A stretch of 64,000 nucleotides of DNA, from assembly GCF_025264685.1 (NCBI RefSeq), contig NZ_CP073721.1, positions 1,417,001 through 1,481,000 on the forward strand. Reading direction: 5' to 3'. The notes below the pieces were generated by a model. The model did not search any database. It saw nothing but the letters and a program-made list of their open reading frames with translations, and was not told the origin of the DNA. The DNA comes from Dactylosporangium roseum. Its GTDB lineage: Bacteria > Actinomycetota > Actinomycetes > Mycobacteriales > Micromonosporaceae. Shown piece after piece: positions 17,319 through 25,981 of the stretch; positions within the stretch are counted from its first letter, which is position 1, and each line of letters begins with the position of its first letter. Made by a program: the position numbers and the translations under genes.

Positions 17319-18026
17319 ATGACCGAGGCGACGGCGGGCATCCCCGCCCGCACCGATGCGCACGATCCTGACATGACCCGCGACGCGCTCGCCGCCGTCG
17401 AGCCCGCCGCGCCGGCCGCCGTACCGGCCGCCGTGCCGGCCCAGGGCGGCGCGCCGGCCGAGGAGCAGTCGCGCCTGCGTGCCGCTGCCGACGAGGCGGC
17501 CGAGCGGGTGACCACCTTCGCCGCCGACGCCGCCGAGCGGGTCGGCGAGTTCGCGTCCTCCACGGCGGCCGCGTCCGGGCGGATCGCCTCGCAAGTGGTC
17601 GACCGCCTGCGCAACAACGCCGAGCTGGCCGCCGAGCGCGGCACCACCACGATCGCCGACGAGGTCGTCGAGAAGATCGCCGGCATCGCGGCCCGCGAGG
17701 TGCCCGGCGTCTACGACCTGGGCGGCGACGTCGCACGCGTGTTCGCCGCCGTCCGCGACCGCATCGGCCTGGGGGAGTCGGAGGGTGAATCCTCCGACCG
17801 CGGCGTGCAGGTCCGCCTGGAGGGTCGTTCGGCCGTCGTCAAGATCACGCTCGTGATCGAGTACGGCTTCGTCCTCTACTCGGTGGCGGAGAAGGTCCGC
17901 GCCAAGGTCATCGGGGCGGTCGAAAACCTGCTGGGTCTCGAGGTCACCGCGGTGGACATCGTGGTCGACGACGTTCACGTCGAGGACAAGGCGCCGGTCG
18001 GCGACGCGGCCGACTACCACCCCTGA
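17319..18026 (+). CDS. Asp23/Gls24 family envelope-stress protein
   Basis: 235 residues. ATG 17319 follows AGGGGAGAAG at good spacing; an in-frame GTG upstream would add 62 low-quality residues. The first about 110 residues are Ala/Pro/Glu-rich and probably disordered or helical. The Asp23 domain starts near GTTTIADEVVEKIAGIAARE and includes VPGVYDLGGDVARVF, VVKITLVIEYGFVLYSVAEK and VTAVDIVVDDVHVED. These proteins associate with the membrane or cell wall and respond to envelope stress. Its place between two FtsX transport modules fits an envelope role. No partner AmaP-type gene is adjacent. Confidence 0.85.
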   Translation: MTEATAGIPARTDAHDPDMTRDALAAVEPAAPAAVPAAVPAQGGAPAEEQSRLRAAADEAAERVTTFAADAAERVGEFASSTAAASGRIASQVVDRLRNNAELAAERGTTTIADEVVEKIAGIAAREVPGVYDLGGDVARVFAAVRDRIGLGESEGESSDRGVQVRLEGRSAVVKITLVIEYGFVLYSVAEKVRAKVIGAVENLLGLEVTAVDIVVDDVHVEDKAPVGDAADYHP

Positions 18027-18052
18027 CCCACCGCCCAACCCTCTCGACTCCC

Positions 18053-18128
18053 GTCGATCTTGCAGTTGTGGTGCCCCGCAAACCCGGACAATCTGGGAGT
18101 GTCCCGGCACCACAACTGCAAGATCAAC
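18053..18128 (+). repeat. Dispersed palindromic repeat, copy 1
   Basis: Arms 18056-18075 (GATCTTGCAGTTGTGGTGCC) and 18106-18125 are perfect 20-bp inverted repeats around a 30-base loop containing CAAACCCGGACAATCTGGG. The same element recurs at 50800-50875 and, inverted, at 59316-59396. It lies 27 bases beyond the Asp23 gene stop and could end its transcript. Confidence 0.85.
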
Positions 18129-18157
18129 GCTAAATGGGGGGAGGGGGTCCGGTGGGC

Positions 18158-18173
18158 CTTAGCGATCGTTCAG
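18158..18173 (+). promoter_or_regulatory. Candidate operator upstream of icmA (copy C)
   Basis: CTTAGCGATCGTTCAG, 12 of 16 positions self-complementary, ends 59 bases before the icmA start. It shares 13 of 16 bases with each of the sites before ccr and between mce and the thiolase. Confidence 0.5.
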
Positions 18174-18232
18174 GGGGTCGATAGCATCGAGGGAGACGGA
18201 GAACCCGCCACACCCGAGGAGCGCCGACATCC

Positions 18233-19906
18233 ATGGACGCCCACGAGATCGCCGAGGGGCGCGCGCGCTGGCAGCGCCGCTACGACGAGGCCCGCAAGCG
18301 TGACGCCGACTTCACCACCCTGTCCGGGACGCCGGTCGAGCCGGTCTACGGGCCGCCCGAGGGCGCCGACGTGCCCGGCTTCGAGCGCATCGGCTGGCCC
18401 GGCGAATTCCCGTACACCCGGGGCCTGCACCCCACCGGATACCGCGGCCGCACCTGGACGATCCGCCAGTTCTCCGGATTCGGCAACGCGCGGCAGACCA
18501 ACGCGCGATACAAGATGCTCCTCGGCGCGGGCGGCGGCGGGCTGTCCGTCGCCTTCGACATGCCGACCCTGATGGGCCGCGACTCCGACGAACCGCAGTC
18601 GCTCGGCGAGGTCGGCCACTGCGGCGTCGCCATCGACTCCGCCGCCGACATGGACGTGCTCTTCGACGGCATCCCGCTCGCCGACGTGACCACGAGCATG
18701 ACGATCTCCGGGCCCGCCGTCCCGGTCTTCTGCATGTATCTCGTCGCGGCCGAACGCCAGGACGCCGACCTCCGCAAGCTCGACGGCACCCTGCAGACGG
18801 ACATCTTCAAGGAGTACATCGCGCAGAAGGAGTGGCTGTTCCCGCCCGAGCCGCACCTGCGTCTCATCGGCGACCTGATGGAGTTCTGCGGCGCGAACAT
18901 CCCGAAGTACAAGCCGCTCTCCGTGTCCGGCTACCACATCCGCGAGGCCGGCGCGACCGCCGCGCAGGAGCTGGCGTTCACGCTCGCCGACGGGTTCGGC
19001 TACGTCGAGCTGGGCCTGAGCCGCGGCCTGGACGTCAACAAGTTCGCCCCCGGGCTGAGCTTCTTCTTCGACGCGCACATCGACTTCTTCGAGGAGATCG
19101 CGAAGTTTCGCGCGGCCCGGCGGATCTGGGCCCGCTGGCTGCGCGACGTCTACGGCGCCACCAGCGAGAAGGCGCTCTGGCTGAAGTTCCACACGCAGAC
19201 CGCCGGCGTCTCGCTGACCGCGCAGCAGCCGTACAACAACGTCGTCCGCACCGCGGTCGAGGCCCTGAGCGCCGTGCTCGGCGGCACGAACTCGCTGCAC
19301 ACCAACGCGCTCGACGAGACCCTCGCGCTGCCCACCGACGAGGCCGCCGAGATCGCGCTGCGCACCCAGCAGGTGCTGATGGAGGAGACCGGCGTGACCA
19401 ACGTCGCCGACCCGCTCGGCGGTTCCTGGTACGTCGAGGCGCTCACCGACCGGATCGAGGCCGAGGCGGAGGCCATCTTCCAGCGGATCCGCGACATGGG
19501 CGGCGACGGCACCGTCACCAGCGGCATCCTGCGCGGCATCGAGGACGGCTGGTTCATGTCCGAGCTCGCCGACAGCGCGTTCCTGTACCAGCAGGCCTTG
19601 GAGAAGGGCGACAAGCGGGTCGTCGGCGTCAACGTGCACACCGGCTCCGTCACGCGCGACCTCGACATCCTGCGGGTCTCGCACGAGGTGGAGGTGGAGC
19701 AGAACCGGCTCCTCGCCGCCCGCCGCACCGGCCGCGACAACGCGCTGGTCAAGGAGCGCCTGGAGCAGATGGTCGCCGCGGCGCGGACCGACCAGAACCT
19801 GATCCCGGCGATGCTCGACGCGGCGCGGGCCGAGGCGACCCTCGGCGAGATCTGCGGGGCATTGAAGGATCTCTGGGGCGTGTACCGGGAGCCCGCCCGC
19901 TTCTGA
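18233..19906 (+). CDS. icmA: Isobutyryl-CoA mutase large (catalytic) subunit
   Basis: 557 residues, the TIM-barrel substrate domain of B12-dependent acyl-CoA mutases. It ends after the barrel and helical linker and has no cobalamin domain (no DxHxxG), so a separate small subunit (IcmB) must be encoded elsewhere. The residues that select substrate are F80 in WTIRQFSGF and Q198 in KEYIAQKEW. In methylmalonyl-CoA mutase these are Tyr89 and Arg207, which bind the free carboxylate, while Phe80/Gln198 are the isobutyryl-CoA mutase pair at the same numbers. The enzyme would interconvert isobutyryl- and n-butyryl-CoA. ccr (butyryl/ethylmalonyl-CoA), mce and meaB nearby, plus a shared upstream 16-mer, support a common pathway. 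A plain methylmalonyl-CoA mutase call is rejected on these residues. Confidence 0.92.
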   Translation: MDAHEIAEGRARWQRRYDEARKRDADFTTLSGTPVEPVYGPPEGADVPGFERIGWPGEFPYTRGLHPTGYRGRTWTIRQFSGFGNARQTNARYKMLLGAGGGGLSVAFDMPTLMGRDSDEPQSLGEVGHCGVAIDSAADMDVLFDGIPLADVTTSMTISGPAVPVFCMYLVAAERQDADLRKLDGTLQTDIFKEYIAQKEWLFPPEPHLRLIGDLMEFCGANIPKYKPLSVSGYHIREAGATAAQELAFTLADGFGYVELGLSRGLDVNKFAPGLSFFFDAHIDFFEEIAKFRAARRIWARWLRDVYGATSEKALWLKFHTQTAGVSLTAQQPYNNVVRTAVEALSAVLGGTNSLHTNALDETLALPTDEAAEIALRTQQVLMEETGVTNVADPLGGSWYVEALTDRIEAEAEAIFQRIRDMGGDGTVTSGILRGIEDGWFMSELADSAFLYQQALEKGDKRVVGVNVHTGSVTRDLDILRVSHEVEVEQNRLLAARRTGRDNALVKERLEQMVAAARTDQNLIPAMLDAARAEATLGEICGALKDLWGVYREPARF

Positions 19907-19994
19907 CCCTTTCCGCGTTACCGAATCGCAACGCAACCGGATTCTCCCCCGGCTGGTCTACCTACGTACGACCTTGACCAACGGGGGAGGGTCC

Positions 19995-22955
19995 TTGCTG
20001 GCACTCGTGCTCGCGGCGTTGCGGGCGAGGCGCGCGCAGGCGCTGACGCTGCTCGTGTTGAGTACCTTGGCCGCGGCCGCCGCGGCGGCCGCCCCGTGGT
20101 ACGTATTGGCGTCCACCGAGCGGGTGGCCACGCGACACATGGAGACGGCGCCGATCCAGGAGCGCTCCCTCGAAACCATCGCCGAAGGTCCCATCGAGGG
20201 CGGCTCGATCGCGGCGCTGCTGGCCGCCGACGCCGAGCTCACCCAGCGCATCGTGGGCCTGGACGGCTTCACCACGTACACGCAGGCGTTCATCGGCGGC
20301 CAGGCCAAGTCCGCGCAACCGACCGCGCAGGGTGACACGCGTGGCACCACCTCACCGCTGACGCTGCGCACCGGCGCCTGCGAGCACGCCTCGATCGAGG
20401 GCGCCTGCGCGACCGGCGCCGACGAGGCGATGCTCAGCTACCGCACCGCCCGCTGGCTACAGGTGAAGGTCGGCGACCAGATCACCTTCTCCAGCCCGGA
20501 CCTCCAGGCGCCGGCCGTGCTGAAGGTCGTCGGCATCTATCTCCCCGAGAACCCGGGCGACCCGTTCTGGAGCGGCAACGCCAAGTTGCTCGCGGTCGAC
20601 CTGCCGACCGGCGCGGCGCCCGAGATCACCGAGCCGGTCGACGACGCCGTGCTCGTCGGGCCCGCCGTCCTCGACCGGCTCAAGCCCAAGGCCGTCCGCA
20701 TGATCGTCGACATGGTGGCGCGGCCCGCGCTGCTGGTCGACCACCAGCCGGACGAGGTCCGCGCTTCCCTCAACGCCTCGACGGTCGAGGCCGGCAACAA
20801 CCGGCTGACGCTCAACACCCAGCTACATGCGACGATCGACCGGGTCGAGCGGGACCGGCAGTTGGTCTCGCTGGGCGTGCCCGTCGGCGCGTTCCAGCTC
20901 CTCGTGCTGTGCTGGTTCGCGCTGTACCTCGCGGTGAAGTACACGGGCGAGGAGCGGCGGCCCGACATCGGGCTCGTGAAGCTGCGCGGCGCGACCCGCG
21001 GTCGGACCTGGGCCCTGGTGAGCGGCCAGAGCGCGCTGCCGATGCTGGCGGGTGCGGTGCTCGGCCTGCCGGTCGGATATCTCGTCGCCACCGCCGTCAA
21101 CGGCTCGATCCGCGAGCCCGCCGTGCGGGACCGGGCGTTGACGCTGTCGGTCGGCGCGGTCGCCCTCGCCGTCCTCGGCGCACTGCTCGCGGCGCTGCTC
21201 GCCGAGCGCCGGTCGCTCGGGGCGACCGTCGCCGAACTGCTGCGGCAGAGCCCGGCCCGGGCCCGCGCCTGGCGGGACCTCTTCGACCTGGTGCTCGTGG
21301 TCGTCGCGGTCGCCGCGGTCTGGCAGGTGAAGACCCGTGCCGAGGGAGACATCGCCGGCCTCGCATTGCTCGCCCCGGGCCTGGTCGCCCTGGCCTTCGC
21401 GCTCGTCGCCGCGCGCCTCATCACGTACAGTGCCGGCCGCATCGTCGAAAGCGCGCTGCGCCACGGCCGTGCGGCGCGCGCGCTCACGGCCATCTACCTG
21501 GCCCGGCGCCCGGGCGTGCACCGGCTGGCCGCGCTGATGATCGTGACCGTGGCGCTGCTGTGCACCTCGTTCCTGACCTGGAGCGCGGGGCGGGAACAGG
21601 GCCGGGTCCGCGCGGAGCTGGAGGTCGGTGCCGACCGGGTGTTGTCGGTACGCGCGGAGAACCGCCTCGCCCTGCTCCACGCGGTCCGCCGCGCCGATCC
21701 CGAGGGTCGCCACGCGATGGCGGCCGTCCAGTCACTGCGCTCCGGCAACGACCGGGTCCTCCTGGTCGACAGCCCGCGGCTGGCGGCGACGGCGACGTGG
21801 CGGCCGGAGTACGGCATGACCGCGGCGGAGACCGCCGCCGCCCTGCACCCGCCCGCCCCGGACGCCGCCTACGTCACCGCCGACACGCTGACGCTCGACG
21901 TCACCAACCACTACACGGTCGTCGACGATCAGCGGGTGGTCGTCCTCGACGTGATCATGGCCGATCCGAAGGGCAACCGGCTGGTCGCCCGGCTCGGTCC
22001 GCTGCGGGAGGGCCGGCAGCGGCTCACCGCGTCGCTGCCCGCCTGCGCGACCGCACCCGGCTGCCGGCTCAGCTCGCTGGGCATCATGCAGAGCACGCTG
22101 GAGGCGAAGATCTACTTCCCGTCTCGCCCCGGCGTCGAGGTGACCGTCCACGGCATCAGCCAGAGCGGCGCCGACCCGACCGTGGTGGCCAGGGAGACGC
22201 TCACGGACCGCACCCGGTGGCGCCTCGACGTGTCCGGCACGCCGCCGAACCTGATCGTCACCCCGGCCGCCGACGGGCTGCTGCTGCGGGTGGGGCCGAT
22301 CCGCCAGGGCAGCACCGACCCGGGCGTCTATCCGCTCGACTCGCCCGCGCCGATCGCGAGCATCCGCGCCAAGCGGCTCCTGCCCAAGATCGCCGGTGAC
22401 CAGCGGGTCAGCTACGGCTCGATCGCCCTGTCCGAGCGGGTCGTCGGCACCGCCTCCCGGCTGCCCCGGCTCGGCGACCAGGGTGTGCTCATCGACCTGG
22501 AATACGCCGACCGGCTCGGCGCGGACTTCGGTGCCGGCGAGTCGATGCAGGTGTGGCTGTCCGCGTCCGCGCCGGCGGACATGACGGACCGGCTCAGCCG
22601 CGAAGGGCTCATCGTCCTCGGTGAGGAGACGATCGACGGTGTCGCCGACCGGTACGGGTCGTTCGGCCCGCCGCTGACCCTGCAGTTCATGCTGCTGTCC
22701 GCGGTCATCGGGCTCGCGCTGGCGATCGGCTCGGCCTCCGTGGTCGCGGCGGTGGAGCGCCGGCCGCGCGCCCGGGAGCTGACCGCGCTGCGGTCGCAGG
22801 GCGCCTCCGCGCGGCTGGTCCGGCGCGTGAGCGTCGAGGGCTACATCGTCCTCGTGGGCGTGTCACTGCTGCTCGGCCTCGTGCTCGCGGCGCTGATCCG
22901 GTTCACGATCGGTGACGTCATGCCCTACTTCGCCGACGGATGGAGCGCGCCGTGA
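19995..22955 (+). CDS. Large FtsX-like ABC permease (module B, first subunit)
   Basis: 986 residues. TTG 19995 is chosen because GGGGGAGG lies four bases upstream; another TTG 21 bases earlier has no ribosome site. The topology is as in module A: a first helix, an outside domain, a membrane block starting with GAFQLLVLCWFALYLAVKYTGEE, a second outside domain, and C-terminal helices (LTLQFMLLSAVIGLALAIGS). Loops RRPDIGLVKLRGATRG and RARELTALRSQGAS are FtsX-type. The outside domains have a CX8C pair (CEHASIEGAC) and CATAPGCRL, echoing the module A permease. It overlaps the next permease by four bases. The cargo is unknown. Confidence 0.82.
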   Translation: MLALVLAALRARRAQALTLLVLSTLAAAAAAAAPWYVLASTERVATRHMETAPIQERSLETIAEGPIEGGSIAALLAADAELTQRIVGLDGFTTYTQAFIGGQAKSAQPTAQGDTRGTTSPLTLRTGACEHASIEGACATGADEAMLSYRTARWLQVKVGDQITFSSPDLQAPAVLKVVGIYLPENPGDPFWSGNAKLLAVDLPTGAAPEITEPVDDAVLVGPAVLDRLKPKAVRMIVDMVARPALLVDHQPDEVRASLNASTVEAGNNRLTLNTQLHATIDRVERDRQLVSLGVPVGAFQLLVLCWFALYLAVKYTGEERRPDIGLVKLRGATRGRTWALVSGQSALPMLAGAVLGLPVGYLVATAVNGSIREPAVRDRALTLSVGAVALAVLGALLAALLAERRSLGATVAELLRQSPARARAWRDLFDLVLVVVAVAAVWQVKTRAEGDIAGLALLAPGLVALAFALVAARLITYSAGRIVESALRHGRAARALTAIYLARRPGVHRLAALMIVTVALLCTSFLTWSAGREQGRVRAELEVGADRVLSVRAENRLALLHAVRRADPEGRHAMAAVQSLRSGNDRVLLVDSPRLAATATWRPEYGMTAAETAAALHPPAPDAAYVTADTLTLDVTNHYTVVDDQRVVVLDVIMADPKGNRLVARLGPLREGRQRLTASLPACATAPGCRLSSLGIMQSTLEAKIYFPSRPGVEVTVHGISQSGADPTVVARETLTDRTRWRLDVSGTPPNLIVTPAADGLLLRVGPIRQGSTDPGVYPLDSPAPIASIRAKRLLPKIAGDQRVSYGSIALSERVVGTASRLPRLGDQGVLIDLEYADRLGADFGAGESMQVWLSASAPADMTDRLSREGLIVLGEETIDGVADRYGSFGPPLTLQFMLLSAVIGLALAIGSASVVAAVERRPRARELTALRSQGASARLVRRVSVEGYIVLVGVSLLLGLVLAALIRFTIGDVMPYFADGWSAP

Positions 22956-25900
22956 TCGGGCTGGCCCTGTCGATGATCCGGGCCCGTCCCGGACAGGCGC
23001 TCACGGCGTTCATCCTGGCCATGCTGGCGATGGCCGCCGCCGTCAGCGCGCCGGTCTACACGACGACCGCCGACCGGGCGGTCGTCGCGAGCGAGGTCGC
23101 CGCCGCGCCGGTCGAGGAGCGGGTGGTGCGGGCCCGGCGGGTGTCCGAGACCCGGGACCGCGCCTTCGAGGACCTGGTGCCGCAGGTCTTCACCATTCCA
23201 GGGTTCAGCGGCGTGTTCAGCACCGAGTACGACTCGTACGTGACGACCGCCGACCCGAAGGTCGATGCGGTCGCGCCCCGCCTGGTCTACCGCGACGACG
23301 CCTGCGCGCACCTGCGCTTCGTCGCCGGCCGCTGCTTCATCAGCGACACCGAGATCGTGCTGAGCAAGGAGACTCTCGACCAGCTCAAGCTGCCGATCGG
23401 CGCGACCGTCCAGACCAGCTTCGCGGCCTACGACACGGAGGGCTACGAGTGGGTCTCCGCCGGGCCCGCGGTCACGCTCACCGTCGTCGGCGCCTTCGAG
23501 GTCGTCGACAAGACCGACCAGTACTGGGCCGACTTCGACTACTTCAACCCCCGCCGCACCGACCGGCTGGTGACCTCCCCGATCTTCGCGAGCCGGCTCA
23601 CGCTCGAGGGCATCGAGCACTCACGCGAGCGGCAGGGCCTCGACGTGGTCATCGGCGACGGGGCCATCTCGGGCGACACGCTCGACGGCGTGAACGCGGC
23701 GGTGCGGGAGGGCCGCGACAAGCTGACCGCCCTGCCCGGCGGCGCGACCGTGCACACCGGGTTGCCGGCCCTGCTGGCCCGGATCAACGCCAACCGCTCG
23801 CTCGTCGGCGAGGTCGTACCCATCGCCGCGGTACCGCTGGTGCTCCTGTGCTGGTTCGTCCTCTTCATCGCGGTCGCCTCGGCGACCCAGGAGCGCCGTC
23901 TGGAGCTCGGGCTGTTCGCCCTGCGCGGGGTCAGCGCGCCCCGGCGCTGGTGGCTCGCCGCCGGCGAGAGCATCGTGCCGATCCTGGCCGGGGCCGCCGC
24001 CGGCTTCCTGCTGGGCCACTACCTCGTCCGGCTCGCCGCCTGGCTGCTGCTGCACAGCTCGGCGGAGGTACCGCTGTCCGCCGGCGCCGACTGGTGGGCG
24101 CTGACCGCGGTCGCCGGCGCGATCTTCGCGGCCCTGCTCGCCCAGCGTGCCGAGCTGGCGAAGAAGACCATCGACCTGCTGCGCAACGTGCCGAGCCGGC
24201 TGTCGCGCTGGCGCAACGCCCCCGTCCTCGAGGCCGCGGTGGTCGTGCTCGCCGTCGTCGCCGTGATCCAGATGCGCCAGGGCGACAACGGGCTGACCGG
24301 GTTCGCCGTCTTCGCGCCCTCGCTGATCGTCATCGCCGTGGCCCTGCTCGCCGCGCGGGCCGTGCTCCCGATCGCGGAGCGGGTCGGGCGCCGGGCCATG
24401 CGCCAGGGCCGGATCGGTGCCACGCTCGCGGCCTACGCGATGTCCCGCCGTCCCGGCAGCCAGCGGATCCTCGCCTTGTTCGTGGTGGCGATCGCGCTGC
24501 TGTGCTTCGCGGCGACCGGGGCCAGCGCGTCGAGCGACACCCGCGACCGGCGGACCCGGGTCGAGCTGGGCGCGCCGCGCGTGCTGTCGCTCGAGCCGCT
24601 CAGTCGCGCCGCGCTGCTGGCCAAGGTCCGCGCGCTCGACCCGGACGGCACCTTCGCCATGGCCGCCTCGATGGTCCCGGTCTCGGAGGACACGGGCATA
24701 CCGCCGATGCTCGCCGTCGACAGCTCCCGCCTGCCCACTGTGGCGCTCTGGGACGACCCCCACGTCACCGCGCAGGAGGCGGCGGCGCGGCTGCATCCCC
24801 GGGTCGGCCGCGAGCCGATCATCGTGAACAACAAGGACCTGTCCCTCGACGTCACCGTCGACGCGATGGTCGACGCGTTCCGCGTCCGGTGGACCGCGGT
24901 GGTCGTACCGCTGGACGGTTCGGCGACCGGGGAGGTCGACCTCGGCGGGGTCCAGTTGGGCCGGCGAACGTACGTGCGGAACCTGCCGATGTGCGTTGAC
25001 GGCTGCCGGCTCGTGGCACTGCGGATCGACCAGCCCGAGGGGCGCGGCTTCGACGTCTCGATGACGCTGCACAGTCTGAAGCAGGCCGGGAGGACCATCG
25101 CCGACGAGGCCGGCTTCGCCGACACCGACGCGTGGCGGGTGCCTCAGTCGCCGGGGCCGAAGCTGCTCGTACCGACGCTGTCCGCGACCAAGGACGGACT
25201 GCGCGCCGAGGTGGCCAACTATCGGGGCGCCGACGTCGCCGTGCGGATCATGCCGACCGACGCGCCGTCGCCGCTGCCGGTCGTGATGGCCCGTACCGCG
25301 GGTATCGGCGACCACATGAGCGGCTTCGACGGCGCGCAGCTCCCGATCGACCTCGCGGCCGAGGTCGACGCCGTGCCACGTCTCGGGCCCAAGGGCGGGC
25401 TCGTCGACTTCGACTACGCCGAGCGGCACTCGATCGACGGCGGCGAGGCGTCACAGCCGCAGATCTGGCTCGGCGAGCGCGCCCCGGCCAACGTGCTCGA
25501 CCTGGTCCGCGACCAGGGCCTGACGGTCATCTCCGACCGGCAGCTCGGCCCGCTGCGCGCGCAGCTCGACGAGCAGGGGCCGGCGGTCGCGCTGCGCTTC
25601 CACGAGCTGGCCGGCGGGTTCGCGGTGCTGCTCGCGGTGGGCGCGCTCTGGCTCGTCTCCAGCCTCGACCGCCAGCGGCGCGCGGGCGAGCTGCGTGCGC
25701 TGCGGGCACAGGGTGTGGCCCGGCGGGACGCCGCCGCCAACGGATACCTCGCGCTCGTCGGCACGGCGGCGGTCATCGGGCCGTTCGCGGCCTTGGCGAG
25801 CTGGCTCCTGGTGCGCGAATACCTCCCGGTGTTCACCGACGACCCCGGTACGTTCGAGGTCTCGTACTGGCCGTCGCCGATGCCGGTCGCCGTGGCCTGG

Positions 25901-25981
25901 TCGGCGGCCGGGCTGCTCCTGGCCGTGGCCGCACTGCTCGCCGGAGCCCGGCTCCGCGCTTCGACAAGGGGGATGCGATGA
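22952..25981 (+). CDS. Large FtsX-like ABC permease (module B, second subunit)
   Basis: 1009 residues from GTG 22952, which has GGAG six bases upstream and overlaps the prior stop by four bases; an ATG at 22940 is possible. It is a paralogue of the two other large permeases, with AVPLVLLCWFVLFIAVASAT in the first membrane block, loop ERRLELGLFALRGVSAPRRW and C-terminal RRAGELRALRAQGVARRD. It has CAHLRFVAGRC in the first outside domain and CVDGCRL in the second. Module B therefore has two different permeases and one ATPase gene, which suggests a heterodimeric permease with an ATPase homodimer. Its stop overlaps the ATPase start (ATGA). Confidence 0.82.
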   Translation: MIGLALSMIRARPGQALTAFILAMLAMAAAVSAPVYTTTADRAVVASEVAAAPVEERVVRARRVSETRDRAFEDLVPQVFTIPGFSGVFSTEYDSYVTTADPKVDAVAPRLVYRDDACAHLRFVAGRCFISDTEIVLSKETLDQLKLPIGATVQTSFAAYDTEGYEWVSAGPAVTLTVVGAFEVVDKTDQYWADFDYFNPRRTDRLVTSPIFASRLTLEGIEHSRERQGLDVVIGDGAISGDTLDGVNAAVREGRDKLTALPGGATVHTGLPALLARINANRSLVGEVVPIAAVPLVLLCWFVLFIAVASATQERRLELGLFALRGVSAPRRWWLAAGESIVPILAGAAAGFLLGHYLVRLAAWLLLHSSAEVPLSAGADWWALTAVAGAIFAALLAQRAELAKKTIDLLRNVPSRLSRWRNAPVLEAAVVVLAVVAVIQMRQGDNGLTGFAVFAPSLIVIAVALLAARAVLPIAERVGRRAMRQGRIGATLAAYAMSRRPGSQRILALFVVAIALLCFAATGASASSDTRDRRTRVELGAPRVLSLEPLSRAALLAKVRALDPDGTFAMAASMVPVSEDTGIPPMLAVDSSRLPTVALWDDPHVTAQEAAARLHPRVGREPIIVNNKDLSLDVTVDAMVDAFRVRWTAVVVPLDGSATGEVDLGGVQLGRRTYVRNLPMCVDGCRLVALRIDQPEGRGFDVSMTLHSLKQAGRTIADEAGFADTDAWRVPQSPGPKLLVPTLSATKDGLRAEVANYRGADVAVRIMPTDAPSPLPVVMARTAGIGDHMSGFDGAQLPIDLAAEVDAVPRLGPKGGLVDFDYAERHSIDGGEASQPQIWLGERAPANVLDLVRDQGLTVISDRQLGPLRAQLDEQGPAVALRFHELAGGFAVLLAVGALWLVSSLDRQRRAGELRALRAQGVARRDAAANGYLALVGTAAVIGPFAALASWLLVREYLPVFTDDPGTFEVSYWPSPMPVAVAWSAAGLLLAVAALLAGARLRASTRGMR

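Noticed and set aside
18233..19906. Methylmalonyl-CoA mutase call
   Set aside because: The carboxylate-binding Tyr and Arg are replaced by F80 and Q198, the isobutyryl-CoA mutase pair, and the B12 domain is absent.
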